Origin: Diaphorobacter caeni
GTDB taxonomy: Bacteria > Pseudomonadota > Gammaproteobacteria > Burkholderiales > Burkholderiaceae_C
Length of the DNA stretch: 64,000 nt
Direction of reading: 5' to 3'
Assembly: GCF_015354245.1 (NCBI RefSeq)
Contig: NZ_JADKYZ010000010.1
Coordinates: 124,001 to 188,000, forward strand
Shown: positions 42,962 to 52,101 of the stretch, piece after piece
Position numbering within the stretch: position 1 is the first letter of the stretch
How the letters are laid out: every line of letters begins with the position of its first letter
The notes under the pieces: generated by a model
The model's input: only the letters and a program-made list of their open reading frames with translations
The model's database searches: none
What the model was told of the DNA's origin: nothing
Program-made: the position numbers and the translations under genes

Positions 42962-43058
42962 AAGGGCTTCAGCCCATTTCCCATGCGCCGTGCGCGCAGC
43001 CTCCAGCACTGGGCGCGCGGCATTTCTTTCCTATTGCTGAATCACCAGGAGACACTCC

Positions 43059-44615
43059 ATGAGCACGAAGCAAGAACAGCAAGAAGCCCATCGCAGCACC
43101 GGCGGCGGTGCTGCTGCTGTGGTCAAGAAGCTGATTCCCTACGGCGGCTATTACCAGAACCGGGTTCCGGCGCATGATCCGGAACTCACCGAAGTTGGGC
43201 CGGGTACGCCCATGGGCGAGTACCTGCGGGGCTTCTGGCATCCGGTCTGCATGTCGATCGAGCTGACCGACACGCCGCATTACCTCAAGATTCTCGGCGA
43301 AGAGCTGGTGGCTTTCCGTGACGGCAGTGGCGCTATCGGCCTGCTGCACGCGCACTGTGTGCACCGCGGCGCTTCGCTGGAGTATGGCGCCATCATGGAG
43401 CACGGCATTCGCTGCTGCTACCACGGCATGGTCTTTGACGTCGACGGCACCTGCCTGCATGCTCCCTTCGCTAAGGGGGAAGAGAAGGAAGCTGAAAAAT
43501 ACGCTTGCTCTATCCGCCAAGGCGCCTACAAGGCTGTGGAGCGTCACGGCCTGATCTTCGCCTACATGGGGCCGCCGGAGAAAGAGCCTCCGTTCCCCGA
43601 ATGGGAGGGCAATTTCACCGTGGCTGAGGGCGACGAATTGGTTGCCTACAGCAACTTCCAGCATTGCAACTGGCTGCAGGTGCAAGATAACGCTGCCGAC
43701 AATTTCCACACCGCCGCGCTGCATTCGTCCAAAAACGTGGTGGGCGGGCACTACCAGGAAACGACCTTCGACGAAGTTGGTGCTGCCTCGATGGAGGTTG
43801 GCCCCGACATGCAGTTCATCCCGATCCACGGTGGCCGCGGCCTGGCATGCGCCGGCGCTCGCCGGTCGAGCAAGGATCACATGTTCGTGCGCGTCCAGCA
43901 TCAGGTGCTGCCGAACCTGAGCTTGCACGCCTACACCTCCGAGGACGGCCAGAAGAAAAAGCTCTTCAGCCGCTTCCACATCATCCGCTGGACGGTTCCC
44001 GTCGATGACGAGAATGCCAAGATGATCGGCTGGCGTGTGATGGGCCCCGGCATCGACACCCGCAATGTCGGTAACAAGGCGCTGGTGGGCTACGAAACCA
44101 TCGACTTCCTCGATGGCCAAGTGGCATTGCGTCGCCCGGATCGCTTTGCCAACGGCAAGACCTCGCAGGACATCGTTCCTATCCCCTCCGATCACCGTGC
44201 GCGCGCGAGCTACAAGAGCGCCCAGTATGCCCCTGGCGACTACGAGGCCATCATCAGCCAGCGTCCCATCGCTGTCCACGCGCTGGAGAACCCGACGAAG
44301 CTGGATGCCGGCCTGTATCAGTTCCGCAAGATGCTGCGGGACGCGGTGCGCGGCACCAATCCCGCAGCTGGAGCAGAGGGCTTTGCTGAATGGTTCCGCT
44401 CGATGGGTGGTGCGCCGAACAGCTATTGTTCCGGCAACGTGTTCGAACTGCCCGAGGGTGAAACCATGGAGCAGGAGGTCAAGCGCCGCCGCTTCCTGGC
44501 CAAGGGAGTGGTCACCATCCTGACGGAGAGTGACAAGCTCAAGGGCGAAGAGCGCGCCAAGTTTGTGCGCGAGAAGTTCGAAGCGCTCGAAGCTGAGGCG
44601 CAGCAGCAGCGCTGA
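43059..44615 (+). CDS. Rieske non-heme iron oxygenase, large subunit 2
   Basis: A 518-residue paralogue of the oxygenase at 30382. Rieske ligands Cys100, His102, Cys119, His122; iron site DNAADNFHTAALH with His217 and His222. Long identical blocks with the first copy (GPGTPMGEY, EEKEAEKYAC-like, YAPGDYEAIISQRPIAVHAL) show common descent, while N and C termini differ. Codons are somewhat more GC-rich than in the first copy. No reductase gene is adjacent. RBS CAGGAGACACTCC before ATG. Small hairpins lie in the 97-base gap after ilvC (42965-42976, GGGC-TTCA-GCCC). Confidence 0.93.
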   Translation: MSTKQEQQEAHRSTGGGAAAVVKKLIPYGGYYQNRVPAHDPELTEVGPGTPMGEYLRGFWHPVCMSIELTDTPHYLKILGEELVAFRDGSGAIGLLHAHCVHRGASLEYGAIMEHGIRCCYHGMVFDVDGTCLHAPFAKGEEKEAEKYACSIRQGAYKAVERHGLIFAYMGPPEKEPPFPEWEGNFTVAEGDELVAYSNFQHCNWLQVQDNAADNFHTAALHSSKNVVGGHYQETTFDEVGAASMEVGPDMQFIPIHGGRGLACAGARRSSKDHMFVRVQHQVLPNLSLHAYTSEDGQKKKLFSRFHIIRWTVPVDDENAKMIGWRVMGPGIDTRNVGNKALVGYETIDFLDGQVALRRPDRFANGKTSQDIVPIPSDHRARASYKSAQYAPGDYEAIISQRPIAVHALENPTKLDAGLYQFRKMLRDAVRGTNPAAGAEGFAEWFRSMGGAPNSYCSGNVFELPEGETMEQEVKRRRFLAKGVVTILTESDKLKGEERAKFVREKFEALEAEAQQQR

Positions 44616-44639
44616 CGCCTCTTGTCAAAGCTCTGCCTC

Positions 44640-44663
44640 GGAAGTTCAGCCATGCTGGCTTCC
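44640..44663 (+). terminator. Hairpin after the second oxygenase gene
   Basis: GGAAG (44640-44644) pairs with CTTCC (44659-44663), and inside it CAGC with GCTG. No U-run follows, so termination, if any, would be partial. It separates the oxygenase from the fds genes. Confidence 0.35.
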
Positions 44664-44758
44664 GGGGCGGAGGTTCTCGGATGACAGGTCTCTTTGCGGA
44701 GGCCTGTTTCTGGGAGGTTGATATTCCGGCGACTGGCCCACGATAGTCAGCCTGGGAG

Positions 44759-44780
44759 TGCGTGTGGTAGCTCACACGCA
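44759..44780. promoter_or_regulatory. Candidate operator upstream of fdsG
   Basis: Perfect inverted repeat TGCGTGTG (44759-44766) / CACACGCA (44773-44780) with a six-base spacer, 40 bases before the fdsG ATG. The AT-rich AAGAAATATAAGG follows at once and could hold a -10. This suggests that the fds genes have their own regulated promoter. Confidence 0.5.
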
Positions 44781-44820
44781 TCGCAAGAAATATAAGGCTG
44801 CACCGCAGTCAGGAGACAAG

Positions 44821-45306
44821 ATGACCACTGCCACAACCCTTGGAGGGCTGGATGCTGTCGCTTCGTTGGTGGCGCAGTACCCGCAAGTCCCGGGAGCGCT
44901 GTTGCCCCTGCTTCATGCAGTGCAGGACTTGCTCGGCTATATCCCGGACGACGCGGTGCCTTTGATCGCAAAAGGCTTGAATCTGTCGCGGGCCGAGGTG
45001 CATGGCGTTATCACCTACTACCACTATTTCCGCAGCAAGCCCACCGGCCGCACCGTGATACAGGTATGCCGCGCTGAGGCTTGCCAGGCTTGCGGTGCGG
45101 ATGCGTTGCTGGCCCATGCCGAGCAGGTGCTCGGGTGCAAGTCGCATCACACCAGCGACGACGGGGCATACACATTGGAGCCGGTGTATTGCCTGGGCAT
45201 GTGCGCCTCATCGCCCGCCATCATGGTGGATAACCAATTGCACGCTCGGGTGACGCTGAAGAAGTTCAATCAGCTGATAGCGACCAACCCAGGGGAGGGC
45301 GTATGA
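44821..45306 (+). CDS. fdsG: NAD-dependent formate dehydrogenase gamma subunit
   Basis: A 161-residue NuoE-like 2Fe-2S protein: LLPLLHAVQDLLGYIPDDAV, EVHGVITYYHYF, and cluster ligands in VCRAEACQACG and VYCLGMCASSPA. Part of the soluble, molybdenum-dependent FdsGBACD complex that oxidises formate to CO2 with NAD. RBS CAGGAGACAAG. Overlaps fdsB by ATGA. Confidence 0.95.
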   Translation: MTTATTLGGLDAVASLVAQYPQVPGALLPLLHAVQDLLGYIPDDAVPLIAKGLNLSRAEVHGVITYYHYFRSKPTGRTVIQVCRAEACQACGADALLAHAEQVLGCKSHHTSDDGAYTLEPVYCLGMCASSPAIMVDNQLHARVTLKKFNQLIATNPGEGV

Positions 45307-46859
45307 GCGGAGCCATCAAGGTTTTCGTGCCACGTGACTCAGCGGCGCTGGCTGTAGGCGCCAACGAAGTGGCCACCGTACTGCAGATCGAGTGCTTGCG
45401 CCGGGGCTTGAACATTGAGATCGTGCGCAACGGCTCGCGTGGGCTGTTCTGGCTGGAACCTCTGGTTGAGGTAGAGACTCCGCAAGGCCGTGTGGCATAT
45501 GGCCCGGTAGCGCCGGATGATGTGACTTCGCTGCTTGACGCGCAACTATTGGCAGGCGGCGGACATGCATTGAGCCAGGGCTTGACTGAGCAAATTCCCT
45601 ATCTTGCCAAGCAAGAGCGCCTGACCTTCGCGCGCATGGGGATAACGGATCCGCTCTCCTTGCAGGACTATGAGACGCATGGCGGGTGGGAGGGGCTGAG
45701 GCGCGCCAGCGTCCTGGACGGTGAGGCCATTGTGCAGCAAGTGGTCGACTCCGGGTTGCGGGGACGGGGGGGAGCAGCCTTTCCCACCGGCATCAAGTGG
45801 CAGACGGTGCGCAAGGCCAATGCAACCCAGAAATACATAGTCTGCAACGCCGACGAAGGCGACTCGGGGACATTCTCTGATCGCATGGTCATGGAGGGCG
45901 ATCCCTACATGCTGGTTGAGGGCATGACCATTGCGGCAATGGCCGTGGGTGCCACACAGGGGTATGTCTATATCCGTTCCGAATACCCTCATGCCATAGC
46001 CGTGATGAACGAGGCCATTTCTCGCGCCACAACTGCCGGCTATCTGGGGAACGATGTACTTGGATCGGGCAGGGCTTTTCGCCTTGAGGTGCGCAAGGCC
46101 GCGGGTGCCTACGTTTGCGGCGAAGAAACAGCGATGCTGGAAAGCATTGAGGGCAGGCGAGGCATTGTGCGTGCCAAGCCGCCGTTGCCGGCGCTGCAGG
46201 GTCTCTTCGGACAGCCCACCGTCATCAACAACGTGATCAGCCTTGCCTGCGTACCTCTCATACTTGCTCGCGGCGCGGCCTTCTATCGCGACTATGGCAT
46301 GGGCCGTTCGCGTGGCACCTTGCCATTCCAACTGGCCGGCAACATCCGGAACGGCGGCCTGGTCGAGAAAGCCTTTGGCCTCACGCTGCGCGAATTGCTC
46401 TACGACTTTGGCGGCGGTAGCCGCTCGGGTCGGCCGATCAAAGCCGTGCAGGTCGGCGGGCCGTTGGGCACCTATGTGCCCGACTCGCAGTGGGACATTC
46501 CTATCGACTACGAGGCCTATGCGGCCGTTGGTGCGGTTGTGGGTCACGGTGGCTTGGTGGTGCATGACGATACCGCCGACATGGCCAAGTTGGCGCGCTA
46601 TGCCATGGAGTTTTGTGCGATCGAGTCCTGCGGTAAGTGCACGCCGTGTCGTATCGGTTCGACGCGCGGCATGGAGGTGATCCACCGAATCGCCGACGAC
46701 CGCGATCAGCAGGTGACGCTGCTGCGTGATCTGTGCGACACGATGCTTCACGGCAGCCTGTGCGCCATGGGAGGCATGACGCCATATCCCGTGCTCTCCG
46801 CGCTCAACCACTATCCCGAGGATTTCGGCATCGAAATGCCGCAAGAACATACATCCTAG
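45303..46859 (+). CDS. fdsB: NAD-dependent formate dehydrogenase beta subunit
   Basis: A 518-residue NuoF-like flavoprotein with an N-terminal thioredoxin-like extension. Motifs: LRGRGGAAFPTGIKW (NAD/FMN), CNADEGDSGTFSDR, GAYVCGEETAMLESIEG and the 4Fe-4S site ESCGKCTPCRIGS. Transfers electrons from the cluster chain to NAD. Directly coupled to fdsG; fdsA starts seven bases after it. Confidence 0.96.
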   Translation: MSGAIKVFVPRDSAALAVGANEVATVLQIECLRRGLNIEIVRNGSRGLFWLEPLVEVETPQGRVAYGPVAPDDVTSLLDAQLLAGGGHALSQGLTEQIPYLAKQERLTFARMGITDPLSLQDYETHGGWEGLRRASVLDGEAIVQQVVDSGLRGRGGAAFPTGIKWQTVRKANATQKYIVCNADEGDSGTFSDRMVMEGDPYMLVEGMTIAAMAVGATQGYVYIRSEYPHAIAVMNEAISRATTAGYLGNDVLGSGRAFRLEVRKAAGAYVCGEETAMLESIEGRRGIVRAKPPLPALQGLFGQPTVINNVISLACVPLILARGAAFYRDYGMGRSRGTLPFQLAGNIRNGGLVEKAFGLTLRELLYDFGGGSRSGRPIKAVQVGGPLGTYVPDSQWDIPIDYEAYAAVGAVVGHGGLVVHDDTADMAKLARYAMEFCAIESCGKCTPCRIGSTRGMEVIHRIADDRDQQVTLLRDLCDTMLHGSLCAMGGMTPYPVLSALNHYPEDFGIEMPQEHTS

Positions 46860-46865
46860 GAGACC

Positions 46866-49787
46866 ATGATGTTCGAACCCCTCCCGCAAGAGATCGACTA
46901 CGGAACGCCCGCCAGTACTGAGACCGAGACCGTCACCCTGGAAATCGACGGTGAAGCCATTTCGGTGCCCAAGGGCACTTCGCTGATGCGCGCAGCCGTC
47001 GAGGCCGGCATCAATGTGCCCAAGCTTTGCGCCACCGACAGCCTGGACGCATTCGGTTCTTGCCGGCTGTGTCTGGTCGAAATCGAGGGCCGGCGAGGCT
47101 ACCCGGCCTCCTGCACAACACCTGCCGAAGCCGGTATGAAAGTGCGCACGCAAAGCCCCAAGCTGCAGGATCTGCGAAAGGGGGTGATGGAACTGTATAT
47201 TTCCGACCATCCGCTGGACTGCCTGACCTGCGCCGCCAACGGTGACTGCGAGCTCCAGGACATGGCGGGCGTGACTGGCCTGCGCAACGTGCGCTACGGC
47301 GTGGGCGCCCAGTATGGCGGGGCTCATCATCTCGATTCGATCAAGGATGAATCGAATCCTTACTTCACCTACGATCCGAGCAAATGCATCGTCTGCAACC
47401 GCTGCGTGAGGGCCTGCGAAGAAACCCAAGGGACGTTTGCACTCACCATCAGCGGCAGGGGCTTTGACTCGCGTGTTTCCCCAGGGCAGGATCAAGCCTT
47501 CATGGACAGCGAGTGCGTGAGCTGTGGCGCCTGCGTACAAGCCTGCCCGACGGCAACTCTGCAGGAAAAAAGCGTCATCTGGCTGGGCCAGCCGGAGCAC
47601 AGCGCCATCACGACCTGCGCTTACTGCGGCGTGGGCTGCGGCTTCAAAGCGGAGATGAAGGGCAATGAAGTGGTGCGGATGGTGCCCTGGAAGGATGGCA
47701 AGGCCAACGAGGGACACTCTTGCGTCAAAGGGCGTTTCGCCTGGGGTTATGCCACGCACAAGGACCGGATTACCCGTCCGATGATTCGCAAGAAGATCAC
47801 CGACCCGTGGCAGGAGGTGAGCTGGGACGAAGCCATCCAATACGCTGCCACTGAGTTCAAACGCCTGCAAGCCGAACATGGGCGTGATGCGATTGGAGGA
47901 ATCACGTCCTCGTGCTGCACCAATGAGGAAACCTATCTGGTGCAAAAACTGGTACGCGCAGCCTTCGGCAACAACAACGTAGACACCTGCGCACGTGTCT
48001 GCCACTCGCCGACGGGTTATGGCCTGGGCCAGACCTTTGGGACCTCGGCGGGGACCCAGACCTTCAAGTCGGTGGAGCATTCCGACGTCATCATGGTGAT
48101 CGGCGCCAACCCGAGCGATGCCCATCCGGTGTTTGCCTCGCGCATGAAGCGCAGACTGCGCAAAGGTGCCAAGCTGATCGTGGTAGATCCGCGCCGCATC
48201 GATCTGGTGGATTCCCCGCATGTCAAGGCTGATTTCCATCTGGCGCTGCGGCCTGGCACCAATGTGGCAATGATCACCGCGATGGCTCACGTAATCGTCA
48301 CTGAAGGCCTGCTGGCGGAAGGCTATGTCTCAGAGCGCTGCGAGGAAAAGAGCTTTCTCGACTGGAAGGAGTTCGTCGCGCGGCCGGAGAACTCGCCTGA
48401 AGCGTTTGAGGCCGTCACAGGCGTTGCGGCGGAGTTGGTTCGAGGCGCTGCGCGGTTGTATGCAACGGGCAATCCGGAAGGTCGATTGCTGGAGGGCGAG
48501 CGAGCGAATGCGGCTATCTACTATGGCTTGGGCGTGACCGAGCATGCCCAGGGTTCAACCATGGTGATGGGCATTGCCAACCTGGCCATGGCCACGGGCA
48601 ACGTGGGGCGCGAGGGCGTGGGTGTGAACCCGCTGCGTGGCCAGAACAATGTGCAAGGCTCGTGCGACATGGGGTCGTTCCCGCATGAGCTGCCGGGATA
48701 CCGGCATATCTCTGACAGTACTGTGCGTTCTCAGTTCGATGCCGCTTGGGGTGTCACGCTCAATCCAGAACCGGGCCTGCGCATTCCGAACATGTTCGAT
48801 GCCGCACACGACGGCACTTTCATGGGGCTGTACGTGCAGGGCGAAGATATCGTGCAGTCCGATCCGAACACGCAGCATGTGGCATCGGCCTTGATGGCGA
48901 TGGAGTGCATCGTGGTGCAGGACATTTTCTTGAACGAAACCGCCAAATACGCGCACGTCTTCCTGCCTGGCTCCTCGTTCCTGGAGAAAGATGGCACTTT
49001 TACCAATGCCGAGCGGCGCATCAGCCGCGTGCGCAAGGTAATGCCGCCCCTGTCGGGGGTGGGTGACTGGGAGGCAACGATGATGCTGTCCAACGCGCTT
49101 GGCTACCCGATGCGCTACCAGCATCCCGAAGAGATCATGGCGGAAATCGCGGCGCTGACGCCAAGCTTCGCAGGGGTGAACTACGAGAAAATCGATCGCC
49201 TTGGCAGCGTGCAGTGGCCTTGTAACGATGACACCGATGAGGCGGGTATCTCAACCATGCACGTCGGCAAGTTCGTGCGCGGCAAGGGCCGCTTTGTGGT
49301 CACGCAGTACGTGCCGAGCGACGAAAAGGTAACGCGCAAGTACCCGTTGCTCTTCACCACAGGCCGGATTCTGTCCCAGTACAACGTGGGGGCTCAGACG
49401 CGCCGCACGGACAACAACCAATGGCATGCCGAGGATCGCCTCGAGATTCATCCGCACGATGCACAGGAGCGCGGCATCAAGGACGGAGACTGGGTCGGTA
49501 TCACCAGCCGCGCAGGCGAGACGGTGCTGCGCGCGCTGGTGAGCGAGCGCATGCAGCCAGGCGTGGTCTACACCACCTTCCACTTCCCCGAATCCGGTGC
49601 CAACGTGATCACCACCGACAGTTCCGACTGGGCCACCAACTGCCCTGAGTACAAGGTGACTGCGGTTCAAGTCTTGCCCGTGGCCCAGCCGTCAGCCTGG
49701 CAGAAAAAGTATTCGGCATTCCGGGCCACCCAGCATGAACTGCTGGCTCGCGCCAAGGAACTGACACAGGAGGTGGCTGGAAAATGA
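46866..49787 (+). CDS. fdsA: NAD-dependent formate dehydrogenase alpha (molybdopterin) subunit
   Basis: A 973-residue catalytic subunit. N-terminal NuoG-like part: 2Fe-2S (CRLCLVEIEGRRGYPASC), His-Cys3 cluster (HPLDCLTCAANGDC), two 4Fe-4S sites (CIVCNRCVRAC, CVSCGACVQAC). Then the bis-MGD domain with a 4Fe-4S site (CAYCGVGCGFKAEM) and TCARVCHSPTGYG, in which Cys379 replaces the selenocysteine of FdhF. C terminus is the molybdopterin dinucleotide-binding domain. Length fits the family. RBS TAGGAGACC. Confidence 0.97.
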   Translation: MMFEPLPQEIDYGTPASTETETVTLEIDGEAISVPKGTSLMRAAVEAGINVPKLCATDSLDAFGSCRLCLVEIEGRRGYPASCTTPAEAGMKVRTQSPKLQDLRKGVMELYISDHPLDCLTCAANGDCELQDMAGVTGLRNVRYGVGAQYGGAHHLDSIKDESNPYFTYDPSKCIVCNRCVRACEETQGTFALTISGRGFDSRVSPGQDQAFMDSECVSCGACVQACPTATLQEKSVIWLGQPEHSAITTCAYCGVGCGFKAEMKGNEVVRMVPWKDGKANEGHSCVKGRFAWGYATHKDRITRPMIRKKITDPWQEVSWDEAIQYAATEFKRLQAEHGRDAIGGITSSCCTNEETYLVQKLVRAAFGNNNVDTCARVCHSPTGYGLGQTFGTSAGTQTFKSVEHSDVIMVIGANPSDAHPVFASRMKRRLRKGAKLIVVDPRRIDLVDSPHVKADFHLALRPGTNVAMITAMAHVIVTEGLLAEGYVSERCEEKSFLDWKEFVARPENSPEAFEAVTGVAAELVRGAARLYATGNPEGRLLEGERANAAIYYGLGVTEHAQGSTMVMGIANLAMATGNVGREGVGVNPLRGQNNVQGSCDMGSFPHELPGYRHISDSTVRSQFDAAWGVTLNPEPGLRIPNMFDAAHDGTFMGLYVQGEDIVQSDPNTQHVASALMAMECIVVQDIFLNETAKYAHVFLPGSSFLEKDGTFTNAERRISRVRKVMPPLSGVGDWEATMMLSNALGYPMRYQHPEEIMAEIAALTPSFAGVNYEKIDRLGSVQWPCNDDTDEAGISTMHVGKFVRGKGRFVVTQYVPSDEKVTRKYPLLFTTGRILSQYNVGAQTRRTDNNQWHAEDRLEIHPHDAQERGIKDGDWVGITSRAGETVLRALVSERMQPGVVYTTFHFPESGANVITTDSSDWATNCPEYKVTAVQVLPVAQPSAWQKKYSAFRATQHELLARAKELTQEVAGK

Positions 49788-50644
49788 CGCAACCTGTTGT
49801 TCATGGCGTTTCCAGCGGTGCGCAGTCCGTTGCGGTCAGTGCGTACCGTGGCGGCGTATTGCGCCGCGTGGCCGACTGGCTGGCCGATGAGGTGCCGGTG
49901 GCGCTGGTTTTCAACGGCATCTCCCACGCGGTGATGCTGGTCACCCCAAACGATCTGGAAGAGTTTGCGCTCGGCTTTGGGCTCACTGAAGGGCTGTTGG
50001 TCGATGCCGCGGAACTCTACGGTGTCGAAGTGCTGCCGACATGCGACGGACTAGAGATCCAGATGGAAGTGAGCGCGGCCTGCGCCTTTCGCCTCAAAGA
50101 ACGCCGCCGCAACTTGGCTGGCCGCACGGGCTGCGGCTTGTGCGGCACCGAAAGCCTGGAGCATGTGCGGCGACCGTTGCCAGTGTTCAAGGAGAATGAG
50201 TGCGTCTGGGTAAGCCCTGGGGCGCTGGCGCGTGCACTGCAGTCGATGCGTGAAGCCCAGGTGCTCCAGCAGGCCACAGGAGCCATGCACGCGGCCGCAT
50301 GGTGTGATCCTCAAGGCAAAGCCCAGATCGTGCGCGAGGATGTCGGCAGACACAACGCACTCGACAAGCTGGCTGGCGCCATGGTGCGTGCGAGCGTTGA
50401 CCCTGTACTTGGATTTGTCTGCGTGACCAGCCGAGCCAGCTTCGAAATGGTGCAGAAAACCGCAATGATCGGGGCCTCGATGCTGGTTGCTGTATCGGCG
50501 CCAACCGCGCACGCAGTGCGTGTTGCTTCCGATTGTGGCCTTGCGTTGGCGGGTTTTGCTCGCCAGGAGGACTTTGTGGCCTACACCGATGCGCAGCGAT
50601 TTGGCTTCCCCGAGGACGCAGCTGGCCTCTCTTGTTTGCATTGA
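49784..50644 (+). CDS. fdsC: Formate dehydrogenase accessory sulfurtransferase (FdhD type)
   Basis: A 286-residue FdhD-family protein with the sulfur-carrying CGLCGTESL motif, EFALGFGLTEGL and VREDVGRHNALDKLAGA. It passes sulfur to the molybdenum cofactor of FdsA, needed for activity. Position between fdsA and fdsD gives the fdsGBACD order known from Cupriavidus. Overlaps fdsA by ATGA. Confidence 0.94.
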   Translation: MTQPVVHGVSSGAQSVAVSAYRGGVLRRVADWLADEVPVALVFNGISHAVMLVTPNDLEEFALGFGLTEGLLVDAAELYGVEVLPTCDGLEIQMEVSAACAFRLKERRRNLAGRTGCGLCGTESLEHVRRPLPVFKENECVWVSPGALARALQSMREAQVLQQATGAMHAAAWCDPQGKAQIVREDVGRHNALDKLAGAMVRASVDPVLGFVCVTSRASFEMVQKTAMIGASMLVAVSAPTAHAVRVASDCGLALAGFARQEDFVAYTDAQRFGFPEDAAGLSCLH

Positions 50645-50678
50645 CCGGACAGATTGTCCTCCACTGATCAGGAATTCC

Positions 50679-50960
50679 ATGGATCCGAAGACACTCGTAC
50701 AACTGGCCAACCGCATCGGCGAATTCTTTCAGGCCCAGCCCGACCGGGAGGAGGCGCTGCTTGGCGTGGCAACCCATATACGCCAGTTCTGGGACCCACG
50801 GATGCGCCGACAGTTACTCGGAGTCTTTGATGCGCTCCAGACCGAGGGTTTGTCCACGATCGTGGCTGATGCACTTCATGCCCATCGGGCGTTGCTGCAG
50901 CCTGCAGATGATTCGCAGGCCTCTGCGAGCAGTACCAAGGTGACTGAAGTCCCCGGCTGA
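50679..50960 (+). CDS. fdsD: Formate dehydrogenase delta subunit
   Basis: A 93-residue protein of the FdsD family: LVQLANRIGEFFQAQPDREE, then VATHIRQFWDPRMRRQLLGV, ending in a Ser/Gln-rich tail longer than usual. It is the small structural or assembly subunit of the soluble formate dehydrogenase. Last gene of operon B. Confidence 0.9.
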   Translation: MDPKTLVQLANRIGEFFQAQPDREEALLGVATHIRQFWDPRMRRQLLGVFDALQTEGLSTIVADALHAHRALLQPADDSQASASSTKVTEVPG

Positions 50961-51000
50961 ATCCGAATTTCGAAAAGGTCAACCATCAGTATTGTGCGAT

Positions 51001-51010
51001 GACGATCGTC
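51001..51010. promoter_or_regulatory. Perfect palindrome GACGATCGTC upstream of the AraC gene
   Basis: A 10-base perfect palindrome, 114 bases before the AraC-family start. A TTGACA hexamer follows at 51019-51024, without a good -10. Possible operator; chance occurrence is not excluded. Confidence 0.3.
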
Positions 51011-51123
51011 TTGGATAATTGACATGGTACGGATTTTGCTTTGGTTCATTCAGTTGATGTCTGCTTCAGGCTAGTGCCAGGCCTGGGGAGACCGAGCAAT
51101 CCTAGGCACGTCGTGGAGATGCA

Positions 51124-52074
51124 ATGACTTTCAACTACTCGACGATTGACGTAGAGGCAGGCCGACGTCAGGACTACTGGGCGGAACTGGTGTGCAAGCG
51201 CCTGATTCCCGCAGTTGCGGATTTCGATGATTGTGGAAACTTCGAGGGGATGCTCTCAGGGCATTCGTTTGGGGGCTTGACGGTTTGCCGCATGGAGTCT
51301 GTGGCGCATACCTTCCATCGCACCGAACGCATGGTGCGAGCCCAGCCGAATGAGGATTTCGTAGCTCTATTGGTCCAAGCTGGTGTTGCAACCATGGTGC
51401 AAGGTGGCCGGGAGATTTCTGCGGCGCCTGGCGACGTCATCCTTTGCGATGCCGCCAAGCCGTTCTTGAATGGGCTCAAGCCAGAGGCAGTGCTGCTCGT
51501 AAGAATTCCGCGACAGCAGTTGCTATCGCGCTTTCGCGGTGCGGAGAACATGATGGCGGTCCGCATAGGGCAAGGTGGTGCGATGGCGCATAGGCTGCAC
51601 GAAATGGCAGAAGAGGCCTACCAGTGGCCCGGCATCCATGGCCCCTGTGGCACAGCGGAAGCTCGGCTGGCATCGGCATTCGTTGATACCCTGACCGCCG
51701 CGATGGAGATCCAGGCCGCGGCTATCGAGGGCACGCTCGCCTCTCGCTACGAGGTTCTCTTCGACAAGGCCGACCGCTACATCAGCACGCATCTTGACGA
51801 TGGAGACCTGAGTAGCGCCGACGTGGCAGCGGCGCTGCATGTCTCGGGCCGTACGCTGACGCGTGCCTTTGCGCAACGCGGCACCACGGTGATGCACCAC
51901 TTGTCGCAGCGGCGCCTGGAAGCCAGCTATGCAGTTCTCTCGGAGCGCCGCGTCTCGCAGGTATCGCAGGCTGCCTACCAGTGTGGTTTCAACAATCTTG
52001 CTCATTTTTCCCGTGCTTTCAAACGAGCCTTTGGAATGACTCCGGGAAGCCTGCTGCAAAACATCTTGCATTAA
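51124..52074 (+). CDS. AraC/XylS-family transcriptional regulator
   Basis: A 316-residue regulator. N-terminal AraC_binding_2-type ligand domain (QDYWAELVCKRLIPAV ... FVALLVQAGVATMVQGGREI), and a C-terminal double HTH (SSADVAAALHVSGRTLTRAF and VSQAAYQCGFNNLAHFSRAF). Similar regulators govern aromatic or amine degradation (FeaR-like). It faces the liv transport operon tail-to-tail and follows fdsD; either operon could be its target. Confidence 0.92.
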   Translation: MTFNYSTIDVEAGRRQDYWAELVCKRLIPAVADFDDCGNFEGMLSGHSFGGLTVCRMESVAHTFHRTERMVRAQPNEDFVALLVQAGVATMVQGGREISAAPGDVILCDAAKPFLNGLKPEAVLLVRIPRQQLLSRFRGAENMMAVRIGQGGAMAHRLHEMAEEAYQWPGIHGPCGTAEARLASAFVDTLTAAMEIQAAAIEGTLASRYEVLFDKADRYISTHLDDGDLSSADVAAALHVSGRTLTRAFAQRGTTVMHHLSQRRLEASYAVLSERRVSQVSQAAYQCGFNNLAHFSRAFKRAFGMTPGSLLQNILH

Positions 52075-52095
52075 AAAAGGCGCCTTACGGCGCCT
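52072..52095 (-). terminator. Rho-independent terminator of the liv operon
   Basis: On the minus strand AGGCGCC-GTAA-GGCGCCT is followed at once by TTTTTT, seven bases after the livF stop. It is a textbook intrinsic terminator. Reading from the plus strand it lacks a trailing U-run, so it would not stop the AraC transcript well. Confidence 0.88.
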
Positions 52096-52101
52096 GCTAC
52101 C

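Noticed and set aside
45546-48290. 914-codon open frame on the minus strand
   Set aside because: It is antisense to fdsB and fdsA, which have full sets of cofactor motifs. The product has no domain and is an artefact of GC-rich codon bias.
51019-51047. TTGACA upstream of the AraC gene as a full promoter
   Set aside because: No acceptable -10 at 16-18 bases; left as a note in the palindrome entry rather than called a promoter.
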